Assembly: GCF_000003605.2 (NCBI RefSeq) | Contig: NW_003136361.1 | Span: forward strand, 1 to 24,026 | Direction of reading: 5' to 3' | DNA length: 24,026 bases | Source of the DNA: Saccoglossus kowalevskii | Taxonomy: Eukaryota > Hemichordata > Enteropneusta > Harrimaniidae | Shown here: one piece after another, positions 9,948-21,810 of the stretch | Layout: each line of letters begins with the position of its first letter | Position numbering within the stretch: the stretch's first letter is position 1 | Position numbers and translations under genes: made by a program | Notes under the pieces: model-generated | The model's input: the letters and a program-made list of their open reading frames with translations, nothing else | Databases searched by the model: none | Told to the model about the DNA's origin: nothing

Positions 9948-10132
9948 CTGCACCCTGGCTTCGCTCAGGTCAACCTTTTTAGCGAGTTCTTCTCGTACGA
10001 AGGCATCCGGGTAATGAGTTCTTTCAAATACTTTCTCCAGGGCACCAAGCTGGTTAGTAGTAAACGTTGTACGGCTCCGGCGCTGTTTTTTCGCTTTCTT
10101 ACTCTGGATCTCATCAGTATTCGTATTCTCTT
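9948..10132 (-). CDS. PRRX: Prrx-type homeobox gene, exon 2
   Basis: Exon 2 (185 bp) follows the acceptor CAATTCTTTTCAG and completes split codon 83 (G|AA). It encodes an acidic linker, the basic stretch SKKAKKQRR (a likely nuclear localisation signal) and homeodomain residues 1-46 (protein 99-144). The segment [15 protein letters not shown] is the hallmark helix 1-2 region shared with vertebrate PRRX1/PRRX2; the end is SEARVQ. Phase and reading frame agree with exons 1 and 3, giving 242 residues in total against roughly 217-253 for vertebrate PRRX proteins. Confidence 0.93.
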
Positions 10133-11949
10133 CTGAAAAGAATTGTACAACAGGAGTTATACTTCATGAAGTGAGAGCGCCCCATAGCTATGTCGATTGA
10201 TTTAACCCTGTCGTTCTCACAGCCATCGCGTTAAAGAATTTATGACTAGTATGTGCTAATACAGTGGTTCAGGTCAGAGGATTTAATACGATTTCCAGAC
10301 TGGGTGTCACGTCCCCCAGGAAGTCATAGGTTGTCATGGAAACCACAAACATGTGTTAAACTCTTCAGCATCACATACCATTTCAACAAAATTAAATTAT
10401 CCACATCAACGATTAAGGGAAAGATTAGCGATCAGTATTTAGCGCTCTCCAAGGGTCGTGTCTGTGTTTGCTCTATCATTTATTATATGAAACAAGATTG
10501 AATCAAAGTTTACATTGACAGACCACTTCTACACCTGTTGACATTAATCACCGCTCGTTAAATACGAGAAAACACATCGAATAAAGATCTGCCAGGAGAC
10601 ATTAACAAGAACGTGTCCAGTGCAATGATGTGAGAAGATAAGCAGATGACCGGACAATGTGAATCAGTCCGACTCAGTGTCTATACATGGGTAATCTGAG
10701 TCCGTAGTGGTATGCTGCTGCGGGCTACCGTCTGATGAAGCCATGGCGTGGGTAAATTAGATCGAGTGAAACCCTTCAAACATTGAAAGCTAGTTATTAC
10801 TAAGGTATAATATTCATAATAATATTATTTGAACAATTTGAAGCGTAAAGCTTATACTTGATGGAAGGATAATGTGTAGTTGTCTGCGTAGTGAATTCTG
10901 ACTTGAAACATTCGACACACGGCAGAAGTACACTGTAACTGTACTGTCGTCGTAAATTAGACATTTAATTTACTGTTTCTTGTTAAATTCCTATCTATCG
11001 TGTGATAATATCACATTATGCTATTTTCTTGCTGATGTCACATACATAAATGGTTCTATTCATTTGACTTATAATCGATTTAGCATATATTTGAATAAAA
11101 TACTGGAAAACCTGAAAACACTGCATGGCAACCAAAATAACACAATATACATGTAAAATCTCTCCAAGAAACCGAACACAAAAACTAGTCGGACAACCAA
11201 TGTTTGCAGTGAAGTGTATGCGCTGTCATGAAATCAATGCTGTCGGGGGAAACGGATTTTAAACTAAGACTCGGATACTTATGATGATGATAATACTGCC
11301 TTGGCATTGCATCCTCGTTGTACATCCCAGATCCACACTTTTAAATTCACAGACAGAAGCAGCTTAAAAAGTTTCAACAGAATCCAGGTAAATGTTGTTA
11401 CCACAGAAGAAATATTGGATAATTTGAATATTAATACTTTTATTATTTTATTTTTAACTTGTTAAGCCAGGTGACATTGACATTGAATGCAACTCGTGTA
11501 TGTTTTGGTTTTCAAACGCAAGTGAATTCTATTTCCTAAAATTCACATCCTTTATTGAATGAGTTTTTGCCAATCATGGATATGGCCTCTTCGTTGGGTG
11601 CGTGGATCCGTTTAGATAATACGACTACACGAATTCCTGAAGATGTGCTTGTTTAATCGCAATATCTGACAATTAAAAGTACCATCAGATTTGTTAATTA
11701 TATTACATAATCTTTGCTCTGATTTCAAAATATGCTACTTTTCTTTGTAAGCTCCAACTTAAAGGGCGGTGGTCGTCGCGACGCATCCTGTTCGATATGG
11801 GACTAATAGCGACGTATACAATGCGTGTAAAATACATTTGTTGTTACAGAACACGCACTGCGTGACGACATCCACCCTTTAAAGATAGAATATGTACGAA
11901 AACATGTATTTTCCAATATTTTTTGTTTATGAGGCATTTTGAGGACCAA

Positions 11950-12129
11950 ATTGGATTATGATTTATCGTACACTAACAATCAAATGAAAACTATCTAATG
12001 CGCATGTGCGGTGATGTACGTACCAAAACAAGTATTGCACATGCGCCCTATGAACTTTCATTGTTTCATCGAATGAATACTTAGGTGTTCACATCAACGT
12101 TTTTAGTTTGTGATAAATCATAATCCAAT
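11950..12129. repeat. Foldback (MITE-like) element
   Basis: The ends form an 18-bp perfect inverted repeat: ATTGGATTATGATTTATC at 11950-11967 and its reverse complement at 12112-12129. A second nested pair, GCGCATGTGC at 12000-12009 and GCACATGCGC at 12037-12046, is also perfect. The DNA between the two pairs remains partly complementary, with extra sequence in the right arm. Nested arms of this kind indicate a small non-autonomous foldback element. No clear target-site duplication was identified. Confidence 0.65.
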
Positions 12130-12143
12130 GTGTTTATTAACAT

Positions 12144-12468
12144 GCAGTATCAATGAACAATATTCAAAACAGTATCAAACAGCAATATTCAAAACAGTAT
12201 CAAACAGCAATATTCAAAACAGTATCAAACAGCAATGTTCAAAACAGTATCAAACAGCAATATTCAAAACAGTATCAAACAGCAATGTTCAAAACAGTAT
12301 CAAACAGCAATGTTCAAAACAGTATCAAACAGCAATGTTCAAAACAATATCAAACAGCAATATTCAAAACAGTATCAAACAGCAATATTAAAACAGCATT
12401 AAACAGCAATATTCAGAACAATATCAAACAGCAATATTCAAAACAGTATCAAACAGCAATATTCAAAA
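12144..12468. repeat. 25-bp minisatellite, about 13 units
   Basis: The unit CAAAACAGTATCAAACAGCA followed by ATATT repeats about thirteen times with few changes, mainly A/G in the ATATT/ATGTT block and one 24-bp unit. The low divergence suggests a recent or homogenised array. Because 25 is not a multiple of three, reading frames through it change phase with each unit and are open only by lack of stop words. The array starts 15 bp after the foldback element. Confidence 0.95.
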
Positions 12469-12836
12469 TTACATGTTTTCATCCTTATTGCATCTTCAAT
12501 ATAACACGAGGTTCTGATTGTTACGTGACTTTCCGCTCGACCTTTAAAAAACACTATGCTATTGTTAACCTTAAATTTTGATATAAAGTAAACTCTACAA
12601 GAGGCATGTATGTCTTGTAGTAACTGGGTGCTATTAGTGTCAACATATAATTGCCTTGGACAGAACGTTGTTTGAAATAGAAGGTACTTTTTACTACATT
12701 ACAAAATAAACAACGCGTACTCCAAAGTATCTATACTATCGGTGCGTTCAGTTGTTTACATAAAAATGACTCACACTGATTTTGAGATAATTTATTTGAC
12801 AGCGATGAAACTGAACTATACCAACCCGAACGTGCT

Positions 12837-13312
12837 GAAAGAGTGGTGGGGTGGCATTTTACAATCACAGTCCATATATGAGGGTCGGCAAGGGGTATTT
12901 TCAAAAGTTATAATCAATTGATTTATTCTCGTAATAATGTAATTTAAATAAATAAAAAACGCCGGTAAATTCGTAGACATGGGCAAAGTGTAAAATGTAA
13001 TCATCTATTTTATTCGTCCGTAATTTGTAGATTTTATTTTCTCGTAAGCGTATAAAGCATTTTCCACATTAAATATCGTAATTCAGTACGCAATTTCCAA
13101 TTTTGATTCTTAAACACAAATTATCAAATATATTATATAAATGTAATTAGGAATTTGCGTTATCTGTAAAGTGTAAAAACTTATTTTTTACTGTACATGA
13201 TACTTTCATTTTATTTCTTGCAACAAATGTCTTGTAACCTGTACCAGCAATCCCCCTTTCCCCTCCTATATCACTGTGTGTGAAAGAGTGGTGGGATGGT
13301 ATTTTACAACCC
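12837..13312. repeat. Dispersed repeat copy 1 with flanking direct repeats
   Basis: The core 12881-13265 aligns over its whole length with 21432-21810. It starts AGGGTCGGCAAGGGGTATTT and shares blocks such as GTGTAAAATGTAATCA, AATTTGTA, AAGCGTATAAA, TACGCAATTTCCA, TTAAACACAAATTATC, TTAGGAATTTGC and CTGTAACCTGT. The copy is bracketed by a direct repeat GAAAGAGTGGTGGG followed by a TGG-ATTTTACAA segment at 12837-12866 and 13282-13311, 445 bp apart. It carries no protein-coding capacity. It could be a non-autonomous transposon, a solo LTR or a satellite monomer; its class is unknown. Confidence 0.8.
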
Positions 13313-14510
13313 CTGTGTTACAGCGTACAGTAATTTATAGTATATAGTTATGTGTCCAATTCTATGAGATTGACATTGTTGAGACTTTGCTAATATCCAC
13401 TACATCTGACGATGATACTATTTTCGTAATTAACACTATATAGTTTTCTAACGATTTACATGGTTACTCTTGGGTATATAGTTATAGCCTCCGTTACGAT
13501 TTTGTCGCTAAACTAAGCGACGGCCGCGGCACGCACTAGATGACAATATATACCAGCAAGAAGATCTGTGATAATGAAAGAGAAGATTCTGCACAGTCGC
13601 TCAACAAAAAAGGGGCTGTGATTTCTGCTATAATTTTAAATTTAAACCATTGAACAGCAAACCACGTTAGTAGTTCCGTGATTTAACAATACATGCGCTT
13701 ATAATGACAAATACTGTCTCAATGGTGTCGTATAAGGCGTGTCAAATCACACCCATCCTTGGTACTCGGTTACTATGGCAGCAAGCCTGGTGTATTGACA
13801 ACTGGCAATGATTGTAGTCGTGTAAGACCATGGAAGAATACCTCCATCTGTATACCATCCTGAACGAGTTGCAGCTATCACGCTGAGTGGCGAGAGTTTT
13901 CGTTAGCTTATTTGATTTGATTCTTGGTCATAAATAAACATTGGTTAAACTAACAATAAATTAATAAAACATGCTTTCTTCAAAGTGTAATACAGCAAAA
14001 ACAAACCATATGTACTATATAAACGAAATATATCGCCGATACGTCAACAATTTATTTACTCGACGGGGTGGTAATGAACTACACCGGCTATCCGGTATCT
14101 TTGGACTTGTTCCCGAACACATTGTGAATACAAGTAATGTGTTGTTTATATTCATAGTCAGGCGTTTTTGTTTTACTACTGTTATTTCCTGAACATCACA
14201 ATGCTTTCCAATGCTGTTCCGTACTTTTCTGAAACATCGAGTATGGTTGCGTGCATGTAGACACACTTTGTGTATTTGCTTTTGTAATCAAATATATGAA
14301 TTAAGAGTGAACATATGCCGTATGCAAATATGAATGAAAACCAGCTGGTATGTTTATATCGTTTACAGTTCTTAACACCCACTGATTACACATGTTTCTA
14401 AATTAATCATTCTGTAACAGCATGACAACAATAATTCCATTACTTAAAAATGTATATGACACATACCAGGGCGGGAAGAAGCCAAAACTTGGCGGGATGC
14501 CGCAATGAGT

Positions 14511-14592
14511 CTTCCTGTCAGAACACTTCGTCACTGCTAAACCTAGGTTGCCTTCCTGTCAGAACACTTCGTCACTGCTAACCCTAGGTTGC
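14511..14592. repeat. 41-bp perfect tandem duplication
   Basis: Two adjacent 41-bp units at 14511-14551 and 14552-14592, beginning CTTCCTGTCAGAACACTTCG, differ at one base. This indicates a recent local duplication inside Prrx intron 1. Confidence 0.95.
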
Positions 14593-15325
14593 AGTGAATG
14601 AAAAGTAGCGTGTTCTACAACGTTTACAAATACTATCATCACAAGTGGTTTGAGTTTTACTCAGTATATGGTACTATACTAACTTATACCCTATACATAG
14701 TGTTCAACTTAAAAGTCGTTGTCAGTAACGCTAATTCCATAACTTAATTCATTCATTTACTGTTCCATATCACGATCCAGGGTGGATATTCAAGACAATT
14801 GCTGGCAATTTACACCGGTCAGTCCGCCGGGTGTTATGGTACACGCTAACCAACTTTTAATTGAAAATTCTATATAAACCCTACAGACCTTACTGCGTAC
14901 CCTGCTGTGCAGCTGAGCGACCGTCGTGCCACGTCCCTGTAATTTGTGTGATGTCAAAAGAAGAGGTACTTAGATGTATCGGCATGGCTCGGGACAGCGT
15001 AAAGGGAATTTCGATAATTATATTTGATAGCAACATTGCTTTATGTACGTGGATTCGAGATGAAACATTGAATTTTTAGTTTTATTCCCCGGGTATATTA
15101 TAAGATAGGATATTCTGATTAACAATTGTCTATTGCTTTCGTTATGTTTACATCATTAACTTATTCTGGAAATAGAATAGTAATCGCGTATGCACACATA
15201 AACAGCAACTGGTATATATGTACACACATACTCCAAGCATAGTAAACCGAAACAATTGAACATGCGTTCCTTTTACGCAAGCTGCACTACATTTTCTGAA
15301 TGGAGAGAGGGTATTTTTGTCTTAC

Positions 15326-15572
15326 CTTCATTGATTTTGTTTCCGTTCTCTAAGTCTTCTATATCGTCACCTACATCGTCAGTCGTCACCTTTGACGAGG
15401 CTTCCACGTCGTTATAAACATTGTTTCGATGTATATTGCTATCTTTACATTGTGAACTTGAAAAGTCAGGGAGATTTAGAAGCTGACACACAGAAAACCC
15501 ACGACATTGGGTGTCAGCGTTGGACGAGTACATTACGTTCGGCACGGTCCTGCCACTAGTGTACGCGTCCAT
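15326..15572 (-). CDS. PRRX: Prrx-type homeobox gene, exon 1
   Basis: Exon 1 encodes residues 1-82 and the first base of codon 83, and ends TGAAG|GTAAGA. ATG 15572 is the first in-frame ATG. The frame stays open upstream through TTG and CTG codons to a TAG at 15633-15635. The octapeptide-like motif FSVCQLLNL at residues 26-34 corresponds to FSVSHLLDL of vertebrate PRRX1, and the rest is Ser/Asn-rich and then acidic (DDVGDDIEDLE). With exons 2 and 3 the coding sequence is 729 bp. Prrx proteins are nuclear transcription factors of mesenchyme, limb and skeletal precursors in vertebrates. The role in this animal is inferred from family only. Confidence 0.85.
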
Positions 15573-15900
15573 GCTAGTACTGGACAATTGACCGTAACTG
15601 GACAGCAGCAACAAACTGGTCTGGGATATATACTAACAGTGCTTTAACGTAAATCTTGTCAACTCCAGCGCAACAACACATCACACATGGCCTGGTCAGA
15701 TTTAGTCGCGCCTTATCTTGCTCGCTGGAAATAAGACTATTCGAGATGAAAGTGAAAACGCTATACCGACACCAGCACCGACAACCAGAGCTATCCCACG
15801 AGAATACTTCCCGAACAACACAGGCGATCCCTTCCTTTCCCCGCGGCGCCCCCACGAGCGACTAATCCTACATAGACACACCTTTTTCCGTGACAAGCAT

Positions 15901-15957
15901 TGTGATTGGTCGAAGTAACAACAAACTGACAACTATATACAGTAACAGCCAATCACA
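15901..15957 (-). promoter_or_regulatory. Candidate Prrx promoter with paired CCAAT boxes
   Basis: TGTGATTGG at 15901-15909 and CCAATCACA at 15949-15957 are perfect inverted copies, each a CCAAT box with the same three flanking bases. Between them the minus strand reads TATATAG near 15933-15939. A GC-rich, CpG-containing stretch (about 15,839-15,862) follows in the direction of transcription. The set lies 330-385 bp before the Prrx ATG and is a sensible core promoter. NF-Y binding and TATA use are inferred. Confidence 0.4.
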
Positions 15958-17723
15958 GGCTGTGGGACTGCCTGGCGGGTGGGGATTGATAAAACCGTCC
16001 ACACTTTCACATATGCGAAGCTTATTTCGACACAAGAGCGTGATTTAGATTAATTAACTGTTTTTAAGAGTCAATTGGAAGAAGGGGTTAAATAACACTC
16101 GATCACAGATTGAGTTACAATTAAAGTACATCGTGAGAGTTATTCTGCTGACTTTCAGTTCCATCAACACTTGTTGCCATGGCTAACACATATATGCTTT
16201 AATTTTTAAATCAAAATTCACGACTTGCCTGTCGCGGGAAAATTAACCCTCAAAGTTTTTGCAATATTCTCTGAATTCATTCAATTTTGAAAGGGGTTAT
16301 CGTTTACGCCTACAGTATATCACAATGTTGTTCTACTACGAAAACGTTGTACAACGTGATATTTCCGAGTCGGAAAGATAATAAGATTTCAAAGTTCCGA
16401 ACTTTTATATATGTATATATCCCTTTCCTAACTCCAAGACCTAATCAAATTATTAAATAGTACGCACCAGTAATGTAATGCGCATGTGCGTTAGCATAAT
16501 TCAGCACTTCAGCAAAAGAATACTAATTCTCTTTGAACATCATGATGTTTGTGTCGATATTATCGAGTCCCCTGAGACAAAACACAAATGCTAAGCGTGC
16601 ACACTAATACTGAGCATTTCTATGTTTGAAACTACCGTGACGTTTTTGCTTCACAACAATCACCATTATCACAATTTTATCTTTATTGTGTGAATGTTTC
16701 CATAAGGCGTCTACATTGCTGAATATATGAAGGCAGAAATACCATCGTGGTCCGTGCAACACAGACGCAAAATTAGCACCCTCGGACACCGATTGCATGA
16801 ACTTCAAACAATCGGAATTTTCTTACAACACAGAAATCGTATTCACCCATCAACTTGAAGACAAGTCGAGCTGTATGTGTGCGAAGGAGTTTGTGAAGGC
16901 ATGAAACTCCATCGCGAGCGTGAATCAATATCACTGATAATCTGACGAAAACAGGAAGTCATCTGAAAAACTATTCTCGTACCCACTCGATTGAAATAAC
17001 AATGCATGCCGGTCTGAAATGGACAAAATGTCAAAACATGCTCAGACAGTCAACTCAAATTTCTCAATCGGCAACCTTTCTGCTTTTCACCGCGATTTCA
17101 AACGGCCCGTCCCTTTCAACCACTCTTTCAATCAGATTAATATTGTACATTTTTCCGCGTTCATTTGTTGTTTTCTACTTATCACGAGCAGCGCAGGAGT
17201 ATATGTTATGTGCACAGAAAAGAGGTGTGTATCTACATTATTAAAATAAACACAAGACCGCAGAAATGTCTTTAAAAACGTCTTGGGTAATCAAACACAT
17301 TGACATCCGGGATATCACGTATTTTTCTTGTTATTAGTATTTCGAACCGGAAGGTATGATCTGCAGAGAGTTGGAGATAAGCGCATTGAATTACAGCCTG
17401 GGTAGACGACCAAGTGAAACAGGGTTTTGAGAGTAGACATGTTTAGAGTGTTGTCACAGATCGATATCACACTGTGCCGCCGATGGATCAACAATTTTTA
17501 AATATCGCTACCCCTTGATAGAGGGCGGACTGTAGGACTATTGCCGAAAACAACTTTTATGAGTAGTGTGTTATGACCACAGTCACTATAGTGAACATAT
17601 ACTGTGAAATGACTAATTTTTACTCCGTTTAAATTTCGCTGATTTACCATTTCAGGCATATTCAATGAGTCTTAAATTCATGGTTTTATCATTTAGGTAA
17701 TGTGTTTTTTGCTACATTTTACA

Positions 17724-17792
17724 TATTCACTGGGTTTTATTTTAGCGCATGTTTCAGTCAGCGAAATAAGCAAAATTAAAACCCAGTGAATA
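17724..17792. other. Strong hairpin with 16-bp perfect stem
   Basis: TATTCACTGGGTTTTA at 17724-17739 is the exact reverse complement of 17777-17792. The loop is 37 nt and can pair further in part (TTTT/AAAA and CGC/GCG). Total length of about 70 nt is in the range of a pre-miRNA or a tiny foldback element. No known miRNA is recognised. Confidence 0.6.
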
Positions 17793-20700
17793 ATTAACCC
17801 CTTTACAGTATGTCGTTTTATCTGTATTTTCATGTGTATTTCTATGCCATGTATCACGTGTTGGTCACCCCGACCAAGATGGCCATGATATAGATTTTTA
17901 TGTTCGTTCTCAGCCCTCAAATTGTAGATAGACTGTGGTTGGATCGTGTCCTCACAGTCCAAATCTAGAATGGACCAGGAGCTGCTAGTATATTCTCCGG
18001 ATCCACGGGCTGTAGCATCCATCAAATCATCTCAAATGATCAAACTCAAATAAAGGCTGTTTTGATCCCTAAATCGCAGGCAATTGGAAAAAGTGTGTGA
18101 CTTCCAGGAGTGACCCAGACAGGAAATGACGTATTTACGAACTGACCAGTGCCGATATTGCATGGTGCATATTGTCTGAAACATTTCACATCCCAAAGCA
18201 AATATTTCAACGTTCAGTGCGTATTCAAAGAAACTACTTACACAGTCCCTCTAGAGGAACTGTGCTACTTATTTTACTTTATATTAATTCGAACAATTGT
18301 GCGGAGTTGTTCTTTCAGAGTCATTCCATCTGACAGTGATGCGGGTGATCACGTGACATAGGTATATTCGAACTTCATTAACAGTTCAAATAAACACTAC
18401 GAGTTTTCAATTAAAAATGACCGCCGGAAGTGAACGTATAATATTTTCGGAAGAAAAACCATCGTACAGTTTTTGTTTCTATGGAAACAAGTGAGATTAT
18501 CCCCTAATTGTCATTTTAATTGGTGTATGATTTGATCAGCACAATATCATGGTTTGGATCATGTACTACGTTTAGTATTTAGTCTGCAATTCTATTAATA
18601 GTAGTACACCACCTTACAATGTAACAACATGCATTTCACGAGGTGCATCAAACATAGGATTTTTAGGCATATCCGAAAATGTTCAAGCGAACGTGACCCC
18701 CCCCCTGTTAAATGAAGTAACGAATTCCACTGTATTGAGGAAATGGGAAATAAATACACACATTAATCAATGTCCTCGGGTCTATGTTTGTATCCCATAA
18801 CGAATAACGAAATGTAAACCAGCTTTTAATAGGCTGTATTGTGTATTAAACTAGTTACAGTGGGTATATGCACTTCACATTTCTTTAAAAAATTCTAAAC
18901 TGATTCGCAGCAAATTTGTAACTACAGGCAAATTGATTTCGCCGTGGCCTGAACACTAATGATAGATGTTCCGGCGTGTGTTGGCCGCTATTGAGTCGGA
19001 CCTTGTGTTTTCGGCAATGTGCGTTGTCCGTGTGCGTCACGCTGGGAGATTTTTGTCGTGACATTGGGCGTTAACATTTTGAACAAATAAACAAATCATT
19101 CCTCTAATATTATGTTTCAAGCTTGGTTCTTGACTGGGTAGAATCCGTCGCCAGTTACGACTACCTTCTCTCTAGTACGCAACCTATTGCATTGTTTGTG
19201 TTCTTGTTTCTTTGATAGTTGACATTTATTTTTTATTTAAATGGTCATAATTAATAGCTAAACTATCAAAAATTACAGGACCTCAATATCTCGTTCCATT
19301 ATAAATTGTCTTTACAGTTTTGCTGGAATTTCATATTAGTTTCAAATTGTATCTTCCAACCAAAAATGAATCATGAAGGCATGCAATACAATACATGACA
19401 AATGAATATCGGCATGAACTGAAAAATAGTCGATACTTTTGTATTCTGAAAGCTAAATCCAAATCTGTTGTAATGCCAGTAACCTTGAACACTGATAAAC
19501 TACTGGTTTGGTGAAGTTAGGTTGAACCATTATATTCAGAATGTGAATATTTTTTCCAAAGAGTTGTTTTGTTTTTTCTCTCGGCTTGCTGGAATACATT
19601 AGGTCTATGGGCTGTGTGCACATTTCTAAACCATTCCCAACAAATAGTTTCAGTCCAGTGATTGGTTCAGTTCAACTCAAGAAATCATATATAAACCCGT
19701 TTTACGCAATCAGCGAAGTCCGAATAACTAATGTAAAATACCACTCGGGTTAGTTATTAGAGAATACTCAGTGGGGTCCAAAAAGACATTACAAATATTC
19801 AAAATATAAAAATATATAAAGTAAATATTCAAACGATATCACGCGACTGAAAAAAACGGTCAAAATAAAAGCTAGTCCTTCTTAATTAGTATTTTTAGAA
19901 ATAATATTAAGTAGTACGTAACAATGGACAAAATCAGTGCAAGAATAATTGGCGAAAAATAGAGATTACTGGAATGGAATGAATAATAGCGTGCAGCAAA
20001 TATGTTAACAAATAGATGCCAATTGTATTGTGGTGAGTGAAATTAATGCAGAAAATAAAATCCGGGGAAAATAATAATTAAGAACCTACAGTAAATATTA
20101 ACAAAAAATTTAAATTTAAAACGCCGCATACGAGTCTAAGAACAAAAGTTGCTGAAAGGTTTGAAGCAAGAATGACTTAAGAAATGTATTTTTATTTCAG
20201 TAATTTACCAGTAAAATGAAATAGTACGGCGTTTCTTTCCAGCGAGTTTCACGAGTTGCCATTGAGTAAACCAGAAGACTTGAATTGGATTTGTTTCACT
20301 CCCTTCGAATTTAACAAGAACACCCGAGTTGTCGCTTCACTTGATTCAAGATAATTCATAAATGAAAATACATGGAAAATGTTACCACGTTGTACTTAAG
20401 AACACTTATTTATATAATTATATTGTGACTGACATGGTACTTATTGTTGTCGTTTTATTATAGAATCCACAGTTTGGTACTACGTTCTACAAAAACTTGA
20501 TTTTAAAATATATAATCTTGTTGACTGTTGAAATACCCTAATGTATATTTATATATTAATTCAAAATTTAAAGAGGAAACTGTCAATTCAGGGGATTACG
20601 CTGTTTATTAATCCTTAATCTATCTTTTGTTTTCAATTACAAATTTAATCAAGTTAGTAAGTCTGTTGTGAGATTAGACAAATTAATCTAGTATTTTGTC

Positions 20701-21431
20701 AAATTGTTTCAACAATTGTGCATGAGTAGTCAGTCTTCTGTTCATGAACAAATTTCTTTAGGAAGGGAGCTAAAAAGGGTTTAAACAAAATAACACTTTG
20801 CCAGTTGATCAACACTTATAACTGTGACATCTATGTATTTTAAAACGCTTAGATACAGGATAACGCATACATTGACACTAGGTAGACGGACATGTAGTAC
20901 TCATATTTACTCTTATAGGATCATCGCAGCGAATAATCTCGTTAACAACATAAATAATGTATCACAATTAATATTTCTGACAAACATATGAGGCAAAACA
21001 AACAATAAAATATAATATAATGCCACAGATTAATTTAGGACGTATACATGCGAGTATCCTAGTTCCACGGGATACATGGACTGATTGTATAGAGCATGTT
21101 TAATTATATCTCTTTTGAACTGTGACTTACAGACTGGCAGTTTAACGGTGAAATGAAGCAACAGTTGTTCGTTTCACACCAAGAACTATGGCGTCACTTG
21201 TTCAGCTGTATAATGTTTTACGACGTGCCTTGGCATCCGAGACCCTACTCTGTTTCAGCTCTGTGTACTCTAGTTATTAAAATAGCAATGCGCTTATAAT
21301 TGATAGTCTCAGTATGGATTACAGACATCGTCATTTTCGTCGCCGATTGAGAACGTCTTCTGAGTGAAGGTCTGTAAATAGACCATGTTTCAGGTCCATG
21401 TCAAATCAAAACATGTATGAATATGTAAACT

Positions 21432-21810
21432 AGGGTCGGCAAGGGGTATTTTAGTAAACTGTAATCACATGTTTTTAATTTCGTAAAAATGTAACTTAAA
21501 TAAACAATGTGTAAAATGTAATCAGCTATTTTATTCGTCAGTAATTTGTACAAAAAAATTATTTTTTAAGCGTATAAATCATTTTCTAAATTAAGTATCG
21601 TAATTCGTACGCAATTTCCATGTTTTGAACTTTAAACACAAATTATCGAAAATATTATAAAAATGTAAAATGTTATTAGGAATTTGCTTTATCTGTAAAG
21701 TGTAAAACCTTTTTTTACTGTAAATGAAACTTTCATTTTATTTCCTGTAAAAACGTAAAATGCCGTTTTTATTTCCTGTAACCTGTATCAGCTACCCGCC
21801 TGCTCCCCGT
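21432..21810. repeat. Dispersed repeat copy 2
   Basis: Same orientation and same start (AGGGTCGGCAAGGGGTATTT) as the copy in Prrx intron 1, 8.55 kb away. It aligns throughout but lacks the short GC-richer segment found near 12,959-12,985 of copy 1. The flanking GAAAGAGTGGTGGG direct repeat of copy 1 is absent here. It contains no coding frame. Confidence 0.8.

Larger units (their letters stand above)
10133..15325 (-). other. Prrx intron 1 (5.2 kb)
   Basis: A GT-AG intron of 5193 bp (donor TGAAG|GTAAGA, acceptor TTTTCAG|AAG). I find no further exon in it. It carries the foldback element at 11,950, the minisatellite at 12,144, a dispersed repeat at 12,881 and a 41-bp tandem duplication at 14,511. 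The remaining parts, 10,140-11,940, 12,470-12,830, 13,320-14,500 and 14,600-15,320, show nothing I can name. Large first introns of developmental regulators often contain enhancers, but none can be recognised by eye. Confidence 0.8.

Noticed and set aside
12110..12581. Overlapping open frames rich in KQYQTA/QNSIKQQ repeats
   Set aside because: They are translations of the 25-bp minisatellite in several phases inside Prrx intron 1, without domain or splice support.
15574..15932. Several overlapping frames on both strands before Prrx exon 1
   Set aside because: They arise because the GC-richer promoter stretch has few stop codons; none has a family signature.
17693..18022. Minus-strand frame beginning MDATARGSGEYTSSSWS
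   Set aside because: Looks protein-like at its start, but the end runs through the hairpin at 17,724-17,792, and no homology or clear donor site supports it.
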